The notes under the pieces were generated by a model. That model was not told the DNA's origin, did no database searches, and saw nothing but the letters and a program-made list of their open reading frames with translations. The position numbers and the translations under genes were made by a program. This document shows positions 43,897 through 52,784 of a stretch of 64,000 nucleotides of DNA, piece after piece; within the stretch, counting starts at the first letter, position 1; every line of letters starts with the position of its first letter. Origin of the DNA: Caballeronia novacaledonica (GTDB taxonomy: Bacteria; Pseudomonadota; Gammaproteobacteria; Burkholderiales; Burkholderiaceae); the NCBI RefSeq assembly GCF_900258035.1, contig NZ_OGTP01000001.1, positions 496,001-560,000 on the forward strand. Direction: 5' to 3'.

Positions 43897-44823
43897 ATGA
43901 AGGAAGAATCCCCGAAAGCCATTTTCTACGCGCTCGCCGCGAACTTCGGCATCGCCGTCTGCAAGTTCGGCGCGGCCGCCTTCACCGGCTCCGGCGCGAT
44001 GTTCGCCGAAGCGATCCATTCCACCGCCGATTGCGGCAATCAGCTGCTGCTTCTGTTCGGCCTGAAGCGCGCGCAGGCGCCCGCGAACGCGCTGCATCCG
44101 CTGGGCTCGGGGCGCGAGATTTATTTCTACGCGCTGATCGTCGCGCTCCTGCTGTTTTTTGTCGGCGGGGCGTTTTCGGTGTACGAGGGCGCGCATCGGC
44201 TGATGCATCACGAGCCCTTGTCGAATCCGGTCGTCGCGCTGGTGATTCTCGGCGTCTCGGTCGTGCTCGAAGCGTTCTCGCTCGCTGGCGCGATACGCGA
44301 GATCCGCAAGGGCGCGCCGAACAAGACCTTGTGGCGATGGTTCCGCGAAACGCGCGAATCGGAACTGCTGGTGGTCGCGGGCGAGGATGTCGCGGCGCTG
44401 CTCGGCCTCGCCATTGCGTTCGCCGCCGTGCTCATGACCATGCTCACCGGCAATCCCGCCTACGACGCCGCCGGCTCGATCGGCGTGGGCGTGCTGCTGA
44501 TGATCATCGCGTTTCTCGTCGCGCGCGAAGTGAAGTCGATGATCGTCGGCGAATCCGCTAGCCCGGAAGTGCGCAAGGCGATCGACGCGCACTTGCGCGC
44601 GCGTCCCGAGATCACGCGCATCATCAGCCTCATCACGCTGCAATGGGGCAAGCATGTGGTCGTCGCGGTGCAGGCCGAGATGATCGACTACGCGAGCGGC
44701 CGCGCGATGATCGATGCGATCAACCTCGTCGAGGAAGATTTGCAACGTGCGTTTCCGCAAGTGCGCTGGGTTTTCTTCGAACCCGATATCGCGCGGGATC
44801 GCGGGCAGGCGCCGGGACTGTAA
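43897..44823 (+). CDS. Cation diffusion facilitator family transporter
   Basis: A 308-residue inner-membrane transporter with about six helices. Metal-site motifs EAIHSTADCGNQ and EDVAALLGL are in helices 2 and 5. A cytoplasmic C-terminal domain (about 215-305) follows. CDF proteins export Zn2+, Fe2+, Mn2+ or other divalent metals by proton exchange; the metal is not readable. It begins 18 bases after selD and is probably co-transcribed. Confidence 0.88.
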   Translation: MKEESPKAIFYALAANFGIAVCKFGAAAFTGSGAMFAEAIHSTADCGNQLLLLFGLKRAQAPANALHPLGSGREIYFYALIVALLLFFVGGAFSVYEGAHRLMHHEPLSNPVVALVILGVSVVLEAFSLAGAIREIRKGAPNKTLWRWFRETRESELLVVAGEDVAALLGLAIAFAAVLMTMLTGNPAYDAAGSIGVGVLLMIIAFLVAREVKSMIVGESASPEVRKAIDAHLRARPEITRIISLITLQWGKHVVVAVQAEMIDYASGRAMIDAINLVEEDLQRAFPQVRWVFFEPDIARDRGQAPGL

Positions 44824-44977
44824 GTTTTACGGGTCGGGAAGGGCAGGAGCGCCGCGTGCTACCGGAACAAAGGTCGTCGAGGGCCGCTTCTGCCGTATCG
44901 ACAGCATCGCGTTAACATACGTGGTGCGCGCGTCGTCCGCATCGAGTCCCTGACATTTCGTGATCTTCATCCGACCC

Positions 44978-47539
44978 ATGCGCAAATTGCTCCTTGCAGT
45001 GCTGCTCGTCGTCGTGTCGAGCGTTCTTCCGATCTATTCCCCATCCTCCTTCGCCGCAGCCGATCCCGCGCAGCATGCGTCGCAGGCGCATGTTGCGCTG
45101 ACGCCGCAGCAGGCGCGCGACGCGCTCTCGGTCCTCGACGATCCCGCGCGCCGCTCGCAGGTCGCCGATACGCTGCGCGCGATCGCGGCGGCCGGCGCGC
45201 TGGCCGCGCCCGCGAGCGCGCCACAGGCCGCGTCGGCGGCGAGCGCGGCGCCGGCATCGGGCGCGTCGAGCGTGCTCGCGCACTCGCTGACCGCGAACGG
45301 TCTCGCGTCGCAACTGTCGCGGCAGGCGGGGCACTGGCTCGTGCAGATCGGCGCGGGCTTGCGGCATTCGACCCTCGCGCTGCTCGATTTCGGCTCCGTC
45401 GTTTCGTGGTGGCGCGACCGGACGTCGAATGCGCAAGCGCGTGCGCTGGTCGGCCATGTCGTGTGGACCGTGCTGGCGTCGCTCGTGCCCGCGTTGCTGC
45501 TCGAATTCCTGTGCTTGCGGCTTTTGAAGCGGCCGCGTGCGCGGATCGCGGCGCGCGGCGTCGCCGATGCCGAGGAGCAGGACCCCGGCCTCGTGCGCGA
45601 ACAACGCGCGGCCGAGCGCGCGGAGGACGCCGCGGCGCGCAACGGCGACGCGACCGCCATGCATCTCGCCGAACGCAAGGCCGACAGCGCGCGCGGCCAG
45701 CGTCACGCCGCGCGTCACTGGACGCTGTTGCAGCGTCTGCCGAGCGCGCTCCTGTACGGCTTTCTCGCGCTGGTTCCGCTCGCCGTCTTCATCGGCGTCG
45801 TGACTTTGCTGATGTCGATTTTCATCGACGACAACACGCCCGAAGCGCGCGTCGCGGGCACGCTCATCGACGTCTATCTGGTGTGCCGCGCGGTCGTGAT
45901 CGTGAGCGGATTTTTCGTCGCGCCGCGTGCGCCCGGCCTGCGCCTGATCCAGATGCGCGATTTCTATGCGGCCTATTTGCATCGCTGGGTGCAGCGCATC
46001 GTGTGCATCGCGGGTGCGGGCATTGCGCTCGCCAATGCCGCCGAGCCGCTCGGTCTTTCCGCCGACGCGCGCATCGCGATCCTCAAGTTCGTCCTGCTGA
46101 TCGTGCATCTGATGATCGCGTTCGTGATCTTCGAGAGCCGCACGTCGGTGGCCGAGCGCATCCGCGAGCGCGCGCGGACGAATCGCTCGGTGAAGCTCTT
46201 CGGCAACTGGGTCGCCGATGTCTGGGCGGGCGTCGCGATCTTCTTCGTGATCGCGCTGTGGTTCGTGTGGGCGCTCGACGTGCAGAACGGCTACAGAACG
46301 CTCTTCCATCTGGGCGGCGTCTCGTTGCTCGTGCTCGTCGGCGCGCGCGTGCTGGCGATCGTCGCGTTCGGTGCGCTCGGCCGCGTCTTTCATCACGGCG
46401 ACGAGGACGATCTCACGAGCGATTCGATCGTGCGTCGCCGCGCGTATCGCTATTACCCGGCGTTGCGGCGCATCGTGCAGGCGCTCATTTCGATCGTCAC
46501 GGTGATCGCGCTGCTCGAAGTGTGGCACGTGAACATTCTGCATTTCTTCACCTCGGGCGGCGTCGGCAACCGGCTCGCTTCGGCGCTGCTCACGATTCTG
46601 ATCGCTGCCGTGTTCGCCGTGCTCGTGTGGGAGGCGGCGAACATCGTCGTCGAGCGGCGGCTCGAGCAATGGACCGCGAGCGGCGAGCGTCTACGTGCCG
46701 CGCGTCTGCGCACATTGCTGCCGATGATGCGCTCCGGCCTCTTCATCGTGATCGCGATGGTCGTCGTGTTGACGGGCCTTTCCGAACTCGGCGTGAACAC
46801 GGCGCCGCTGCTCGCGAGCGCGAGCATTTTCGGCGTGGCGCTCGGCTTCGGTTCGCAAAAGCTCGTGCAGGATCTCATCACCGGCATCTTCCTGCTGATG
46901 GAAAACGCGATGCAGGTCGGCGACTGGGTGACGCTCGCGGGCGTCTCGGGCACGGTCGAGTATCTGTCGATCCGCACGGTGCGTCTGCGCGGCGGCGACG
47001 GTTCGCTCTATACGGTGCCGTTCAGCTCGGTTTCGACGGTGAACAACACGAATCGCGGCATCGGCAATGCGGCCGTGCGCGTGTCGATCGCGCTTGGTCA
47101 GGATGTCGATCTCGCGATCTCCGCGCTGAAGGAAATCGGCACCGCGCTGCGCGAGGACGAAGCCTTCCGCGACGGCATTCTCTCCGACTTCAGCTTCTGG
47201 GGCGTCGATGCCGTCGACGGTTCGACCGTCACGCTCGCCGGCCAGATCCAGTGCCGCGACAGCGCGCGCTGGCCGGTGCAGCGCGAGTTCAACCGTCGCA
47301 TCCTGAACGAGTTCACGGCGCGCGGCATCGAGATCGCGAATCCGCAGCGCAACTTCGTGATCGTGAACGGCGGCAATCCCGAAGGCAACGCGGAAGGCGT
47401 TCAGGACGCGGACGATGCAGGCGCGGATCAGCGCGGCGAGCCGTCGAAGGCCGCGCAGCATCCGACGAGCGAAGCGGCGGGCTCCCCGAATGTCGCATCG
47501 AATGCGCCGCCGCCGCGGTCCTCGCAGAGCGGCACGTGA
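44978..47539 (+). CDS. Large MscS-family mechanosensitive channel (YbiO-like)
   Basis: An 853-residue inner-membrane protein. A signal sequence (about 1-27) is followed by an Ala-rich periplasmic domain (about 28-155), then about ten hydrophobic helices. The MscS pore and cytoplasmic beta domain (about 580-790) have ASIFGVALGFGSQKLVQDLI and FLLMENAMQVGDWVTLAGVS. A disordered Ala/Pro/Glu-rich tail ends the protein. Such channels release solutes on osmotic downshock. A GTG at 44960 is an alternative start. A strong terminator follows. Confidence 0.9.
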   Translation: MRKLLLAVLLVVVSSVLPIYSPSSFAAADPAQHASQAHVALTPQQARDALSVLDDPARRSQVADTLRAIAAAGALAAPASAPQAASAASAAPASGASSVLAHSLTANGLASQLSRQAGHWLVQIGAGLRHSTLALLDFGSVVSWWRDRTSNAQARALVGHVVWTVLASLVPALLLEFLCLRLLKRPRARIAARGVADAEEQDPGLVREQRAAERAEDAAARNGDATAMHLAERKADSARGQRHAARHWTLLQRLPSALLYGFLALVPLAVFIGVVTLLMSIFIDDNTPEARVAGTLIDVYLVCRAVVIVSGFFVAPRAPGLRLIQMRDFYAAYLHRWVQRIVCIAGAGIALANAAEPLGLSADARIAILKFVLLIVHLMIAFVIFESRTSVAERIRERARTNRSVKLFGNWVADVWAGVAIFFVIALWFVWALDVQNGYRTLFHLGGVSLLVLVGARVLAIVAFGALGRVFHHGDEDDLTSDSIVRRRAYRYYPALRRIVQALISIVTVIALLEVWHVNILHFFTSGGVGNRLASALLTILIAAVFAVLVWEAANIVVERRLEQWTASGERLRAARLRTLLPMMRSGLFIVIAMVVVLTGLSELGVNTAPLLASASIFGVALGFGSQKLVQDLITGIFLLMENAMQVGDWVTLAGVSGTVEYLSIRTVRLRGGDGSLYTVPFSSVSTVNNTNRGIGNAAVRVSIALGQDVDLAISALKEIGTALREDEAFRDGILSDFSFWGVDAVDGSTVTLAGQIQCRDSARWPVQREFNRRILNEFTARGIEIANPQRNFVIVNGGNPEGNAEGVQDADDAGADQRGEPSKAAQHPTSEAAGSPNVASNAPPPRSSQSGT

Positions 47540-47560
47540 ACCTATAATCGTTCGGCCCCG

Positions 47561-47591
47561 ATCGCGCCCTCTGCCGGGCGCGATTTTTTTT
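47561..47591 (+). terminator. Strong intrinsic terminator after the MscS gene
   Basis: ATCGCGCCC/GGGCGCGAT stem (47561-47569, 47576-47584) with a six-base loop is followed by eight T residues. Confidence 0.9.
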
Positions 47592-47687
47592 CGAAGGTCG
47601 AACTTTTACGAGGATCACGCTTGCCATGAGAGCCGCCGCATCGGAATCGAAAAGACATCGAACAAGTTCGGAAGGGCGGTCGTCGCC

Positions 47688-48713
47688 ATGACGATCGCCG
47701 CCGGTGCGGCGGGCCTCGCGGGATGCGCGTCGGCGCCGCGCGCGTCCGATCACGCGGGCGGACCGCGCGCAGTCAAGGTGATGATCGTCACGATGTTCGC
47801 GCCCGAAGGCAAAGTGTGGCTCGACAAGCTCGGCCCATGGGACGCGATCAAGGTGGCGGGACTGTCGCCGGATTACCCGGACGTGCATTGCAATCGCGAC
47901 GACGTGTGCGTCGTCACGACCGGCATGGGTCATAGCAACGCGGCCGCGTCGATGATGGCGCTTGCGTTCTCCGAGCGCTTCGACCTGCGCCGCGCGTACT
48001 TTCTGATCGCGGGCATCGCGGGCATCGACCCGGCGCAGGGCACGGTCGGCTCGGCGGCGTGGGCGAAGTATCTCGTCGATTTCGGCCCGCAATGGGAACT
48101 CGACGCACGCGAGAAGCCCGCGCGCTGGCCGAGCGGATTCATCGGCATCAACACGAAGGGGCCGAACGAGAAGCCGGCGCCCGACTATCGCACGGAAGTG
48201 TTCGCGCTCAACGCGGCGCTCGCCGACACGGCCTACGCGCTCTCGCGCAACGTCGCGCTTTCCGACAGCGATCAGGCCAAAGCCGCGCGCGCGAAATTCA
48301 ATTACGCGCCGGCGAACCGTCCGCCGCGCGTGATCCAGTGCGACACGCTTGCGGGCGATACATGGTGGTCGGGCAAATACATCGGCGAGCGGGCGCGCGC
48401 GTGGACGCGGCTCATGACGGACGGTCGCGGCGTCTATTGCACGACGCAACAGGAGGACAACGCGACCTACGAGGCGCTCAAGCGGGCGGCGAGCGTGCAG
48501 CGGGTGGATTTGTCGCGCGTGGCCGTGCTGCGCGCCGGTTCGGATTTCGATCGCCCCTACAAGGGACAAACAGCCGTCGACAATCTGCTCAACTACGCGG
48601 CGCAGGGCGGCTTTGCACCGGCGCTCGAAAATCTGTACCGGAGCGGCAATCCTTTTGTACAGGAGGTTGTTACACATTGGGACGCATGGAGTAAAGGCGT
48701 CCCGCAAAGGTAA
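47688..48713 (+). CDS. Purine nucleoside permease-like (NUP) lipoprotein, 5' end possibly frameshifted
   Basis: At least 341 residues of the NUP family: VKVMIVTMFAPEGKVWLDKL, VTTGMGHSNAAASMMAL, FLIAGIAGIDPAQGTVGSAA and CTTQQEDNATYEALKRA. The fold is like purine nucleoside phosphorylases. It is exported: the frame upstream of 47688 reads KFGRAVVAMTIAAGAAGLAGC, a good lipoprotein signal with basic residues. Yet that frame has no ATG, GTG or TTG start before it. The only start with a ribosome-like site is the ATG at 47626 in another frame, which ends at 47691. A one-base indel is therefore likely near 47665, or 47688 is a poor start without basic n-region. Confidence 0.75.
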   Translation: MTIAAGAAGLAGCASAPRASDHAGGPRAVKVMIVTMFAPEGKVWLDKLGPWDAIKVAGLSPDYPDVHCNRDDVCVVTTGMGHSNAAASMMALAFSERFDLRRAYFLIAGIAGIDPAQGTVGSAAWAKYLVDFGPQWELDAREKPARWPSGFIGINTKGPNEKPAPDYRTEVFALNAALADTAYALSRNVALSDSDQAKAARAKFNYAPANRPPRVIQCDTLAGDTWWSGKYIGERARAWTRLMTDGRGVYCTTQQEDNATYEALKRAASVQRVDLSRVAVLRAGSDFDRPYKGQTAVDNLLNYAAQGGFAPALENLYRSGNPFVQEVVTHWDAWSKGVPQR

Positions 48714-48761
48714 CAAGCGACGTTACAAAACCGGTAACACGGGCCGTAACATCTGCGTAAC
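48709..48761. repeat. Phased array of five GTWACA repeats upstream of flhDC
   Basis: [C/G]GT[A/T]ACA occurs five times beginning at 48709, 48721, 48733, 48745 and 48756, that is at 12, 12, 12 and 11 bp. The first copy overlaps the stop of the permease-like gene. Spacing close to one helical turn places all copies on nearly one DNA face, typical of an oligomeric DNA-binding site. Confidence 0.6.
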
Positions 48762-48817
48762 ACGTATGATGTAATTATTACCTCAATCTCGGCGGATCGG
48801 TAAAGGCGGTTTAAGCG

Positions 48818-48862
48818 GCTATTTTTGACGTATTTCATCAGATGAATCGTCTCAAAAATAGC
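48818..48862. promoter_or_regulatory. Long imperfect hairpin in the flhDC upstream region
   Basis: Outer arms GCTATTTTTGA (48818-48828) and TCAAAAATAGC (48852-48862) pair perfectly over 11 bp. CG/CG and ATTTCATC/GATGAAT continue the stem with small bulges to a one-base centre. On either strand the A/T-rich arms flank the centre, so it may be a cruciform, an operator, or an RNA hairpin. Confidence 0.5.
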
Positions 48863-49109
48863 TTCGAAGATCGTCAACCGAATCCCGCAATCCCCCGTTA
48901 TTGCTGGCGGTAGGCGATTATTACGAACAAAAAGAAACCGCCCCGGTAAAACGCCGTAAACATAAGAAGAATAGGGCGGCGGTCGTAAATCCGGCTGAAA
49001 TTACCAGACCGAAAAAATTACCGATCGAAAGTGTTGTTTGCAACAAAATATTATTGAGATGCCCTTGCTTTAGATTCAGACCGTACTTAGAATCCGTTTC
49101 ACAGTGGTT

Positions 49110-49124
49110 GTTACAAGATGTAAC
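49110..49124. promoter_or_regulatory. GTTACA/TGTAAC palindrome 115 bp upstream of flhD
   Basis: GTTACA-AGA-TGTAAC is a perfect 15-bp interrupted palindrome whose half-site equals the repeat unit of the array at 48709-48761. The same regulator could bind both. Confidence 0.5.
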
Positions 49125-49239
49125 GCGCTGAAACAAAGATTACGCAGTACGTAGCCGGGCGGAACGAGTCCGGTGAGGCACAAAAAGATATCGGCACAAA
49201 GCCGGCGGGAAATTCGGGGATTTACTGGAAGTTGCAACC

Positions 49240-49557
49240 ATGAACGGTCGCGAAACGCTGGAATCGATCCGGGAAATCAACTTGTCGTACATCATGCTCG
49301 CGCAGCGTCTGTTGCGCGAAGACCGGGCCATCGGCATGTTCCGGCTCGGTCTGTCGGCGGAGCTCGCCGATCTGCTGTCGGGCCTCACGCTCGCACAGGT
49401 CGTCAAGCTCGCGTCGTCGGATAACCTGCTCTGCGCTTTCCGCTTCAACGATCACACGATGCTGTCGGCCCTGACGCAACCTGCGAAGAACGCGGACATC
49501 GCGCCGACGCACGCGGCAATCCTGCTGGCCGGCCAGCCGGCTGAACAGTTCGCTTAA
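49240..49557 (+). CDS. flhD: Flagellar transcriptional activator FlhD
   Basis: A 105-residue protein matching FlhD: ETLESIREINLSYIMLAQRLLREDRAIGMFRLGLS, then ADLLSGLTLAQVVKLASSDNLLCAFRF. FlhD and FlhC form the FlhD4C2 complex that activates class II flagellar genes. Length is close to the E. coli protein (116). The flhC gene begins 18 bases later, so they form one operon. Confidence 0.93.
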   Translation: MNGRETLESIREINLSYIMLAQRLLREDRAIGMFRLGLSAELADLLSGLTLAQVVKLASSDNLLCAFRFNDHTMLSALTQPAKNADIAPTHAAILLAGQPAEQFA

Positions 49558-49575
49558 GTGATGACGGAGCGAGCC

Positions 49576-50238
49576 ATGCTGAAAAAGAGCCTCACCGAAG
49601 ACGCCCAGGAAGTGTTCCGCGCCATCGCGCTGATCGAGCTCGGCGCGCGCATGCAAGTGCTGGAGAGCGAACTCACGCTCTCGCGCGACCGCATGATCCG
49701 CCTGTATCGCGAAGTGAAGGGCGTATCGCCGCCGAAGGGCATGCTGCCTTTCTCGGCCGACTGGTACATGACGTGGCTCGCCAATATCCACGCATCGCTT
49801 TTTTATAACACCTATACGTTCCTGAAGAACGAAGCCGGCTGTTCGCATCTCGATGCGTTGACCAAAGGGTATCGGCTGTACCTCGAGCACTGCAACCATA
49901 GCGGCGCCGAGGCGGTACTCGACCTTACGCGGGCCTGGACTCTTGTGCGCTTCTTCGACGCGGGCATGCTGCAGATGACGCCGTGCTGCCGCTGCACCGG
50001 GAAGTTCGTCGCACACAAACATGATTTGCAGAACAACGTGGTGTGCGGGGCCTGCCAGCCGCCGTCACGCGCGGGGAAGACCAAGAAAGCGGCGGCCGCA
50101 CGACAGGCCAGTCAAGAAGCCGCTCTGGAGGTAGTGATGTCGAAGAACGAAGTGCCGGAGCATGCGGAGCACACGGTACTCGGTAACGTCGCGGCGTTAC
50201 AGCCGCAACGGGCGGGCCTGGTCGCACAGGCTGCTTAG
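49576..50238 (+). CDS. flhC: Flagellar transcriptional activator FlhC
   Basis: A 220-residue protein matching FlhC: IALIELGARMQVLESELTLS, VSPPKGMLPFSADWYMTWLA and LTRAWTLVRFFDAGMLQM. The zinc-binding CCRC plus CGAC cysteines lie before the conserved CQPPSR end. After that the protein runs on about 50 residues with an Ala/Lys/Gln-rich tail not seen in E. coli FlhC (192 residues). ATG 49576 has GGAG seven bases upstream; GTG 49558 and ATG 49561 are alternatives. Confidence 0.92.
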   Translation: MLKKSLTEDAQEVFRAIALIELGARMQVLESELTLSRDRMIRLYREVKGVSPPKGMLPFSADWYMTWLANIHASLFYNTYTFLKNEAGCSHLDALTKGYRLYLEHCNHSGAEAVLDLTRAWTLVRFFDAGMLQMTPCCRCTGKFVAHKHDLQNNVVCGACQPPSRAGKTKKAAAARQASQEAALEVVMSKNEVPEHAEHTVLGNVAALQPQRAGLVAQAA

Positions 50239-50336
50239 GCGGTAACGGCCTCCGGCCATCCTCCGGGGACTGTCCGCGAGGATGGTGGATGACCGGCTTG
50301 CCGTTACCGCGTTTTACTTTTTTGTCCCGAATTCCG

Positions 50337-50375
50337 GAGCCCGGCGCAACTCGATGCGCCGGGCTCTTTTGTTTT
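50337..50375 (+). terminator. Strong intrinsic terminator after flhDC
   Basis: A 12-bp perfect stem GAGCCCGGCGCA/TGCGCCGGGCTC with a six-base loop is followed by TTTTGTTTT. Confidence 0.9.
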
Positions 50376-50396
50376 GGCGCCAAGTAAAATGCTTCG

Positions 50397-52784
50397 ATGG
50401 CACGCGCTCTCGACAACATCGGCTTGGCTTCCGCACAACAGGGTTTCCTGCTGACGCGTCACTGGCGCGACACCGCCGCCGGGACGGAAGTCGATTTCTG
50501 GCTCGCCACCGATGACGGCGCGAGAAAAATCCGCATCGCGTTACAGACGAGCGTCGCGTTCATTCGCGCGGAGGATCGCGCGAAGGCCGAGCCGATCGTC
50601 GCCGGCGTGCGGGATGCGTATCTGCGCGAGCTGCCGCTTAGGGATTTTCGCCAGAAGCCGGTGCTCGGCGTCTATTGCCCGCAGTATCGGCCGTTGCTTG
50701 CGCTCGAAAAGAATCTGAGAAGCGCGGGCGTCAACGTCTTCGAAGCCGATATCCGTCCCCACGAGCGCTATCTGATGGAGCGCTTCATCACGGCGCCGGT
50801 GTCGTTCGAAGGCGACGCGCGCGACGGTTACATCTCCAGCGAACTGAAGCCCGCGCCGGATTACCGGCCGTCGCTGAACGTCGTGTCGCTCGATATCGAA
50901 ACGAGCGCGAAAGGCGACCTCTATTCGATCGCGCTCGAAGGCTGCGGCGCGCGCCAGGTCTATATGCTCGGCCCGCCGAACGGCGAGCACGCGCAGACCG
51001 ATTTCGCGCTCGACTATTGCGACTCCCGCGCCGACATGCTGCGACGCTTCAATTCGTGGATCGCGCAACACGATCCGGACGCGATCATCGGCTGGAATGT
51101 CGTGCAGTTCGACATGCGCATCCTCCAGCGGCACGCCGACGATTACGGCGTGCCCCTCACGCTCGGCCGCGACGGCAGCGCGGTCGAATGGCGCGAGCAT
51201 GGGATGAAGCGCAATCACTTCTTCATCTCGATCGCGGGAAGGCTCGTGATCGACGGCATCGAGGCGTTGCGCTCGGCAACGTGGAATTTTCCGTCGTTCA
51301 GCCTGGAGTACGTCGCGCAGTCGCTGCTGGGCGAAGGCAAGGCGATCGACAGTCCGTACGCGCGCATGGACGAGATCGAGCGGCGCTTTCAGGAAGACAA
51401 GCCCGCGCTCGCGCATTACAACCTGGGCGACTGCGAACTCGTCACGAAAGTCTTCGCGAAGACCGAACTGCTGTCGTTCCTGCTCGAACGCGCGACCGTC
51501 ACCGGATTGCAGGCCGACCGCAGCGGCGGCTCGGTCGCGGCGTTCACGCATCTCTATATGCCGCGGATGCATCGGCTTGGCTATGTCGCGCCCAATCTCG
51601 GCGACGTGCCCGAGGAAGCGAGCCCCGGCGGTTTCGTGATGGACTCGCGCCCCGGCCTCTACGATTCCGTGCTGGTGCTCGACTACAAGAGCCTGTATCC
51701 GTCGATCATCCGCACGTTTCTGATCGATCCGGCCGGGCTCGCGCAAGGCACGGCCACGCCGGACGACGCCGGTACCGTGCCCGGTTTTCGCGGCGCGCGC
51801 TTTTCACGCGACACGCATTGCCTGCCCGCGATCGTCGCGCAGGTGTGGGAAGGGCGCGAGGCGGCCAAACGCCAGCACAACAAGCCGCTGTCGCAGGCGC
51901 TCAAGATCATCATGAACTCGTTTTACGGCGTGCTCGGATCGAGCGGTTGCCGCTTCTTCGATCCACGTCTCGCGTCGTCGATCACGATGCGCGGCCACGA
52001 AATCATGCATCGCACGCGCGAACTGATCGAAGCGCGCGGCTACAGCGTAATCTACGGCGACACCGATTCGACCTTCGTCTGGCTGCGGCGCGCACGCGAC
52101 GAGGAAGACGCGGCGCGCATCGGCCGCGCACTCGTCGCGCATGTGAACGAATACTGGCGCGAGCATCTGCGCGAGACCTTCGGACTCGACAGCGCGCTCG
52201 AACTGCAGTTCGAAACGCATTTCAAGCGCTTCCTGATGCCGACGATCCGCGGCACGGAAGAGGGCAGCAAGAAACGCTACGCGGGACTGACGGCGCGCGC
52301 CGACGGCAGCGAGGAAATCATCTACAAAGGTCTCGAAACGGTGCGCACCGACTGGACGCCGCTCGCGCAGCGCTTCCAGCGCGAGCTCTACATGCGCGTG
52401 TTCAAAGGCGAGGCGTATGAAGCGTACGTGCGCGATTACGTCGCCAGTACGCGGCGCGGCGAGCTGGACGAATTGCTGGTGTATCGCAAGCGACTGCGCC
52501 GCACGCTCGGCGATTATCAGCGCAACGTGCCGCCGCATGTGCGCGCCGCGCGTATCGCCGACGAATACAACGCGCGCGCCGGCCGTCCGCTGCAATATCA
52601 GAACGGCGGCTGGATCAGCTACGTGATGACGACGGCCGGTCCCGAGCCGGTGGAAGCGCGGCACGCGCCGATCGACTACGAGCACTACGTGAGCAAACAG
52701 CTTCAGCCGGTCGCGGACGGCATCCTGCCGTTCCTGCGCGACGACTTCACCGCGCTGATGTCCGGTCAGAAGGAACTGTTCTAA
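50397..52784 (+). CDS. polB: DNA polymerase II (family B)
   Basis: A 795-residue family-B polymerase. The 3'-5' exonuclease domain has [15 protein letters not shown] (Exo I), [14 protein letters not shown] (Exo II) and YNLGDCELV (Exo III). Polymerase motifs are [11 protein letters not shown] (A), [15 protein letters not shown] (B) and [12 protein letters not shown] (C), then KKRYAGLTA. All catalytic acidic residues are present. Pol II takes part in replication restart and translesion synthesis. It is in a single-gene unit after the flhDC terminator. Its stop overlaps that of the convergent barrel gene by three bases. Confidence 0.94.
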   Translation: MARALDNIGLASAQQGFLLTRHWRDTAAGTEVDFWLATDDGARKIRIALQTSVAFIRAEDRAKAEPIVAGVRDAYLRELPLRDFRQKPVLGVYCPQYRPLLALEKNLRSAGVNVFEADIRPHERYLMERFITAPVSFEGDARDGYISSELKPAPDYRPSLNVVSLDIETSAKGDLYSIALEGCGARQVYMLGPPNGEHAQTDFALDYCDSRADMLRRFNSWIAQHDPDAIIGWNVVQFDMRILQRHADDYGVPLTLGRDGSAVEWREHGMKRNHFFISIAGRLVIDGIEALRSATWNFPSFSLEYVAQSLLGEGKAIDSPYARMDEIERRFQEDKPALAHYNLGDCELVTKVFAKTELLSFLLERATVTGLQADRSGGSVAAFTHLYMPRMHRLGYVAPNLGDVPEEASPGGFVMDSRPGLYDSVLVLDYKSLYPSIIRTFLIDPAGLAQGTATPDDAGTVPGFRGARFSRDTHCLPAIVAQVWEGREAAKRQHNKPLSQALKIIMNSFYGVLGSSGCRFFDPRLASSITMRGHEIMHRTRELIEARGYSVIYGDTDSTFVWLRRARDEEDAARIGRALVAHVNEYWREHLRETFGLDSALELQFETHFKRFLMPTIRGTEEGSKKRYAGLTARADGSEEIIYKGLETVRTDWTPLAQRFQRELYMRVFKGEAYEAYVRDYVASTRRGELDELLVYRKRLRRTLGDYQRNVPPHVRAARIADEYNARAGRPLQYQNGGWISYVMTTAGPEPVEARHAPIDYEHYVSKQLQPVADGILPFLRDDFTALMSGQKELF

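Larger units (their letters stand above)
48714..49239. other. AT-richer regulatory region ahead of flhDC
   Basis: More than 500 bases without a convincing gene and clearly lower in GC than the surroundings. It holds most of the GTWACA array, a long imperfect hairpin and a GTTACA-AGA-TGTAAC palindrome. flhDC promoters are known to integrate many regulators in other bacteria, so this is the likely control region of the flagellar master operon. Confidence 0.5.

Noticed and set aside
45406..47547. 713-codon rightward open frame inside the MscS gene
   Set aside because: Arg/Ala-rich with no membrane pattern, entirely within the true MscS gene; a frame shadow.
48901..49131. 76-codon frame in the AT-richer region before flhD
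   Set aside because: Lys/Arg-rich without a ribosome site and unlike its neighbours; better explained as regulatory DNA.
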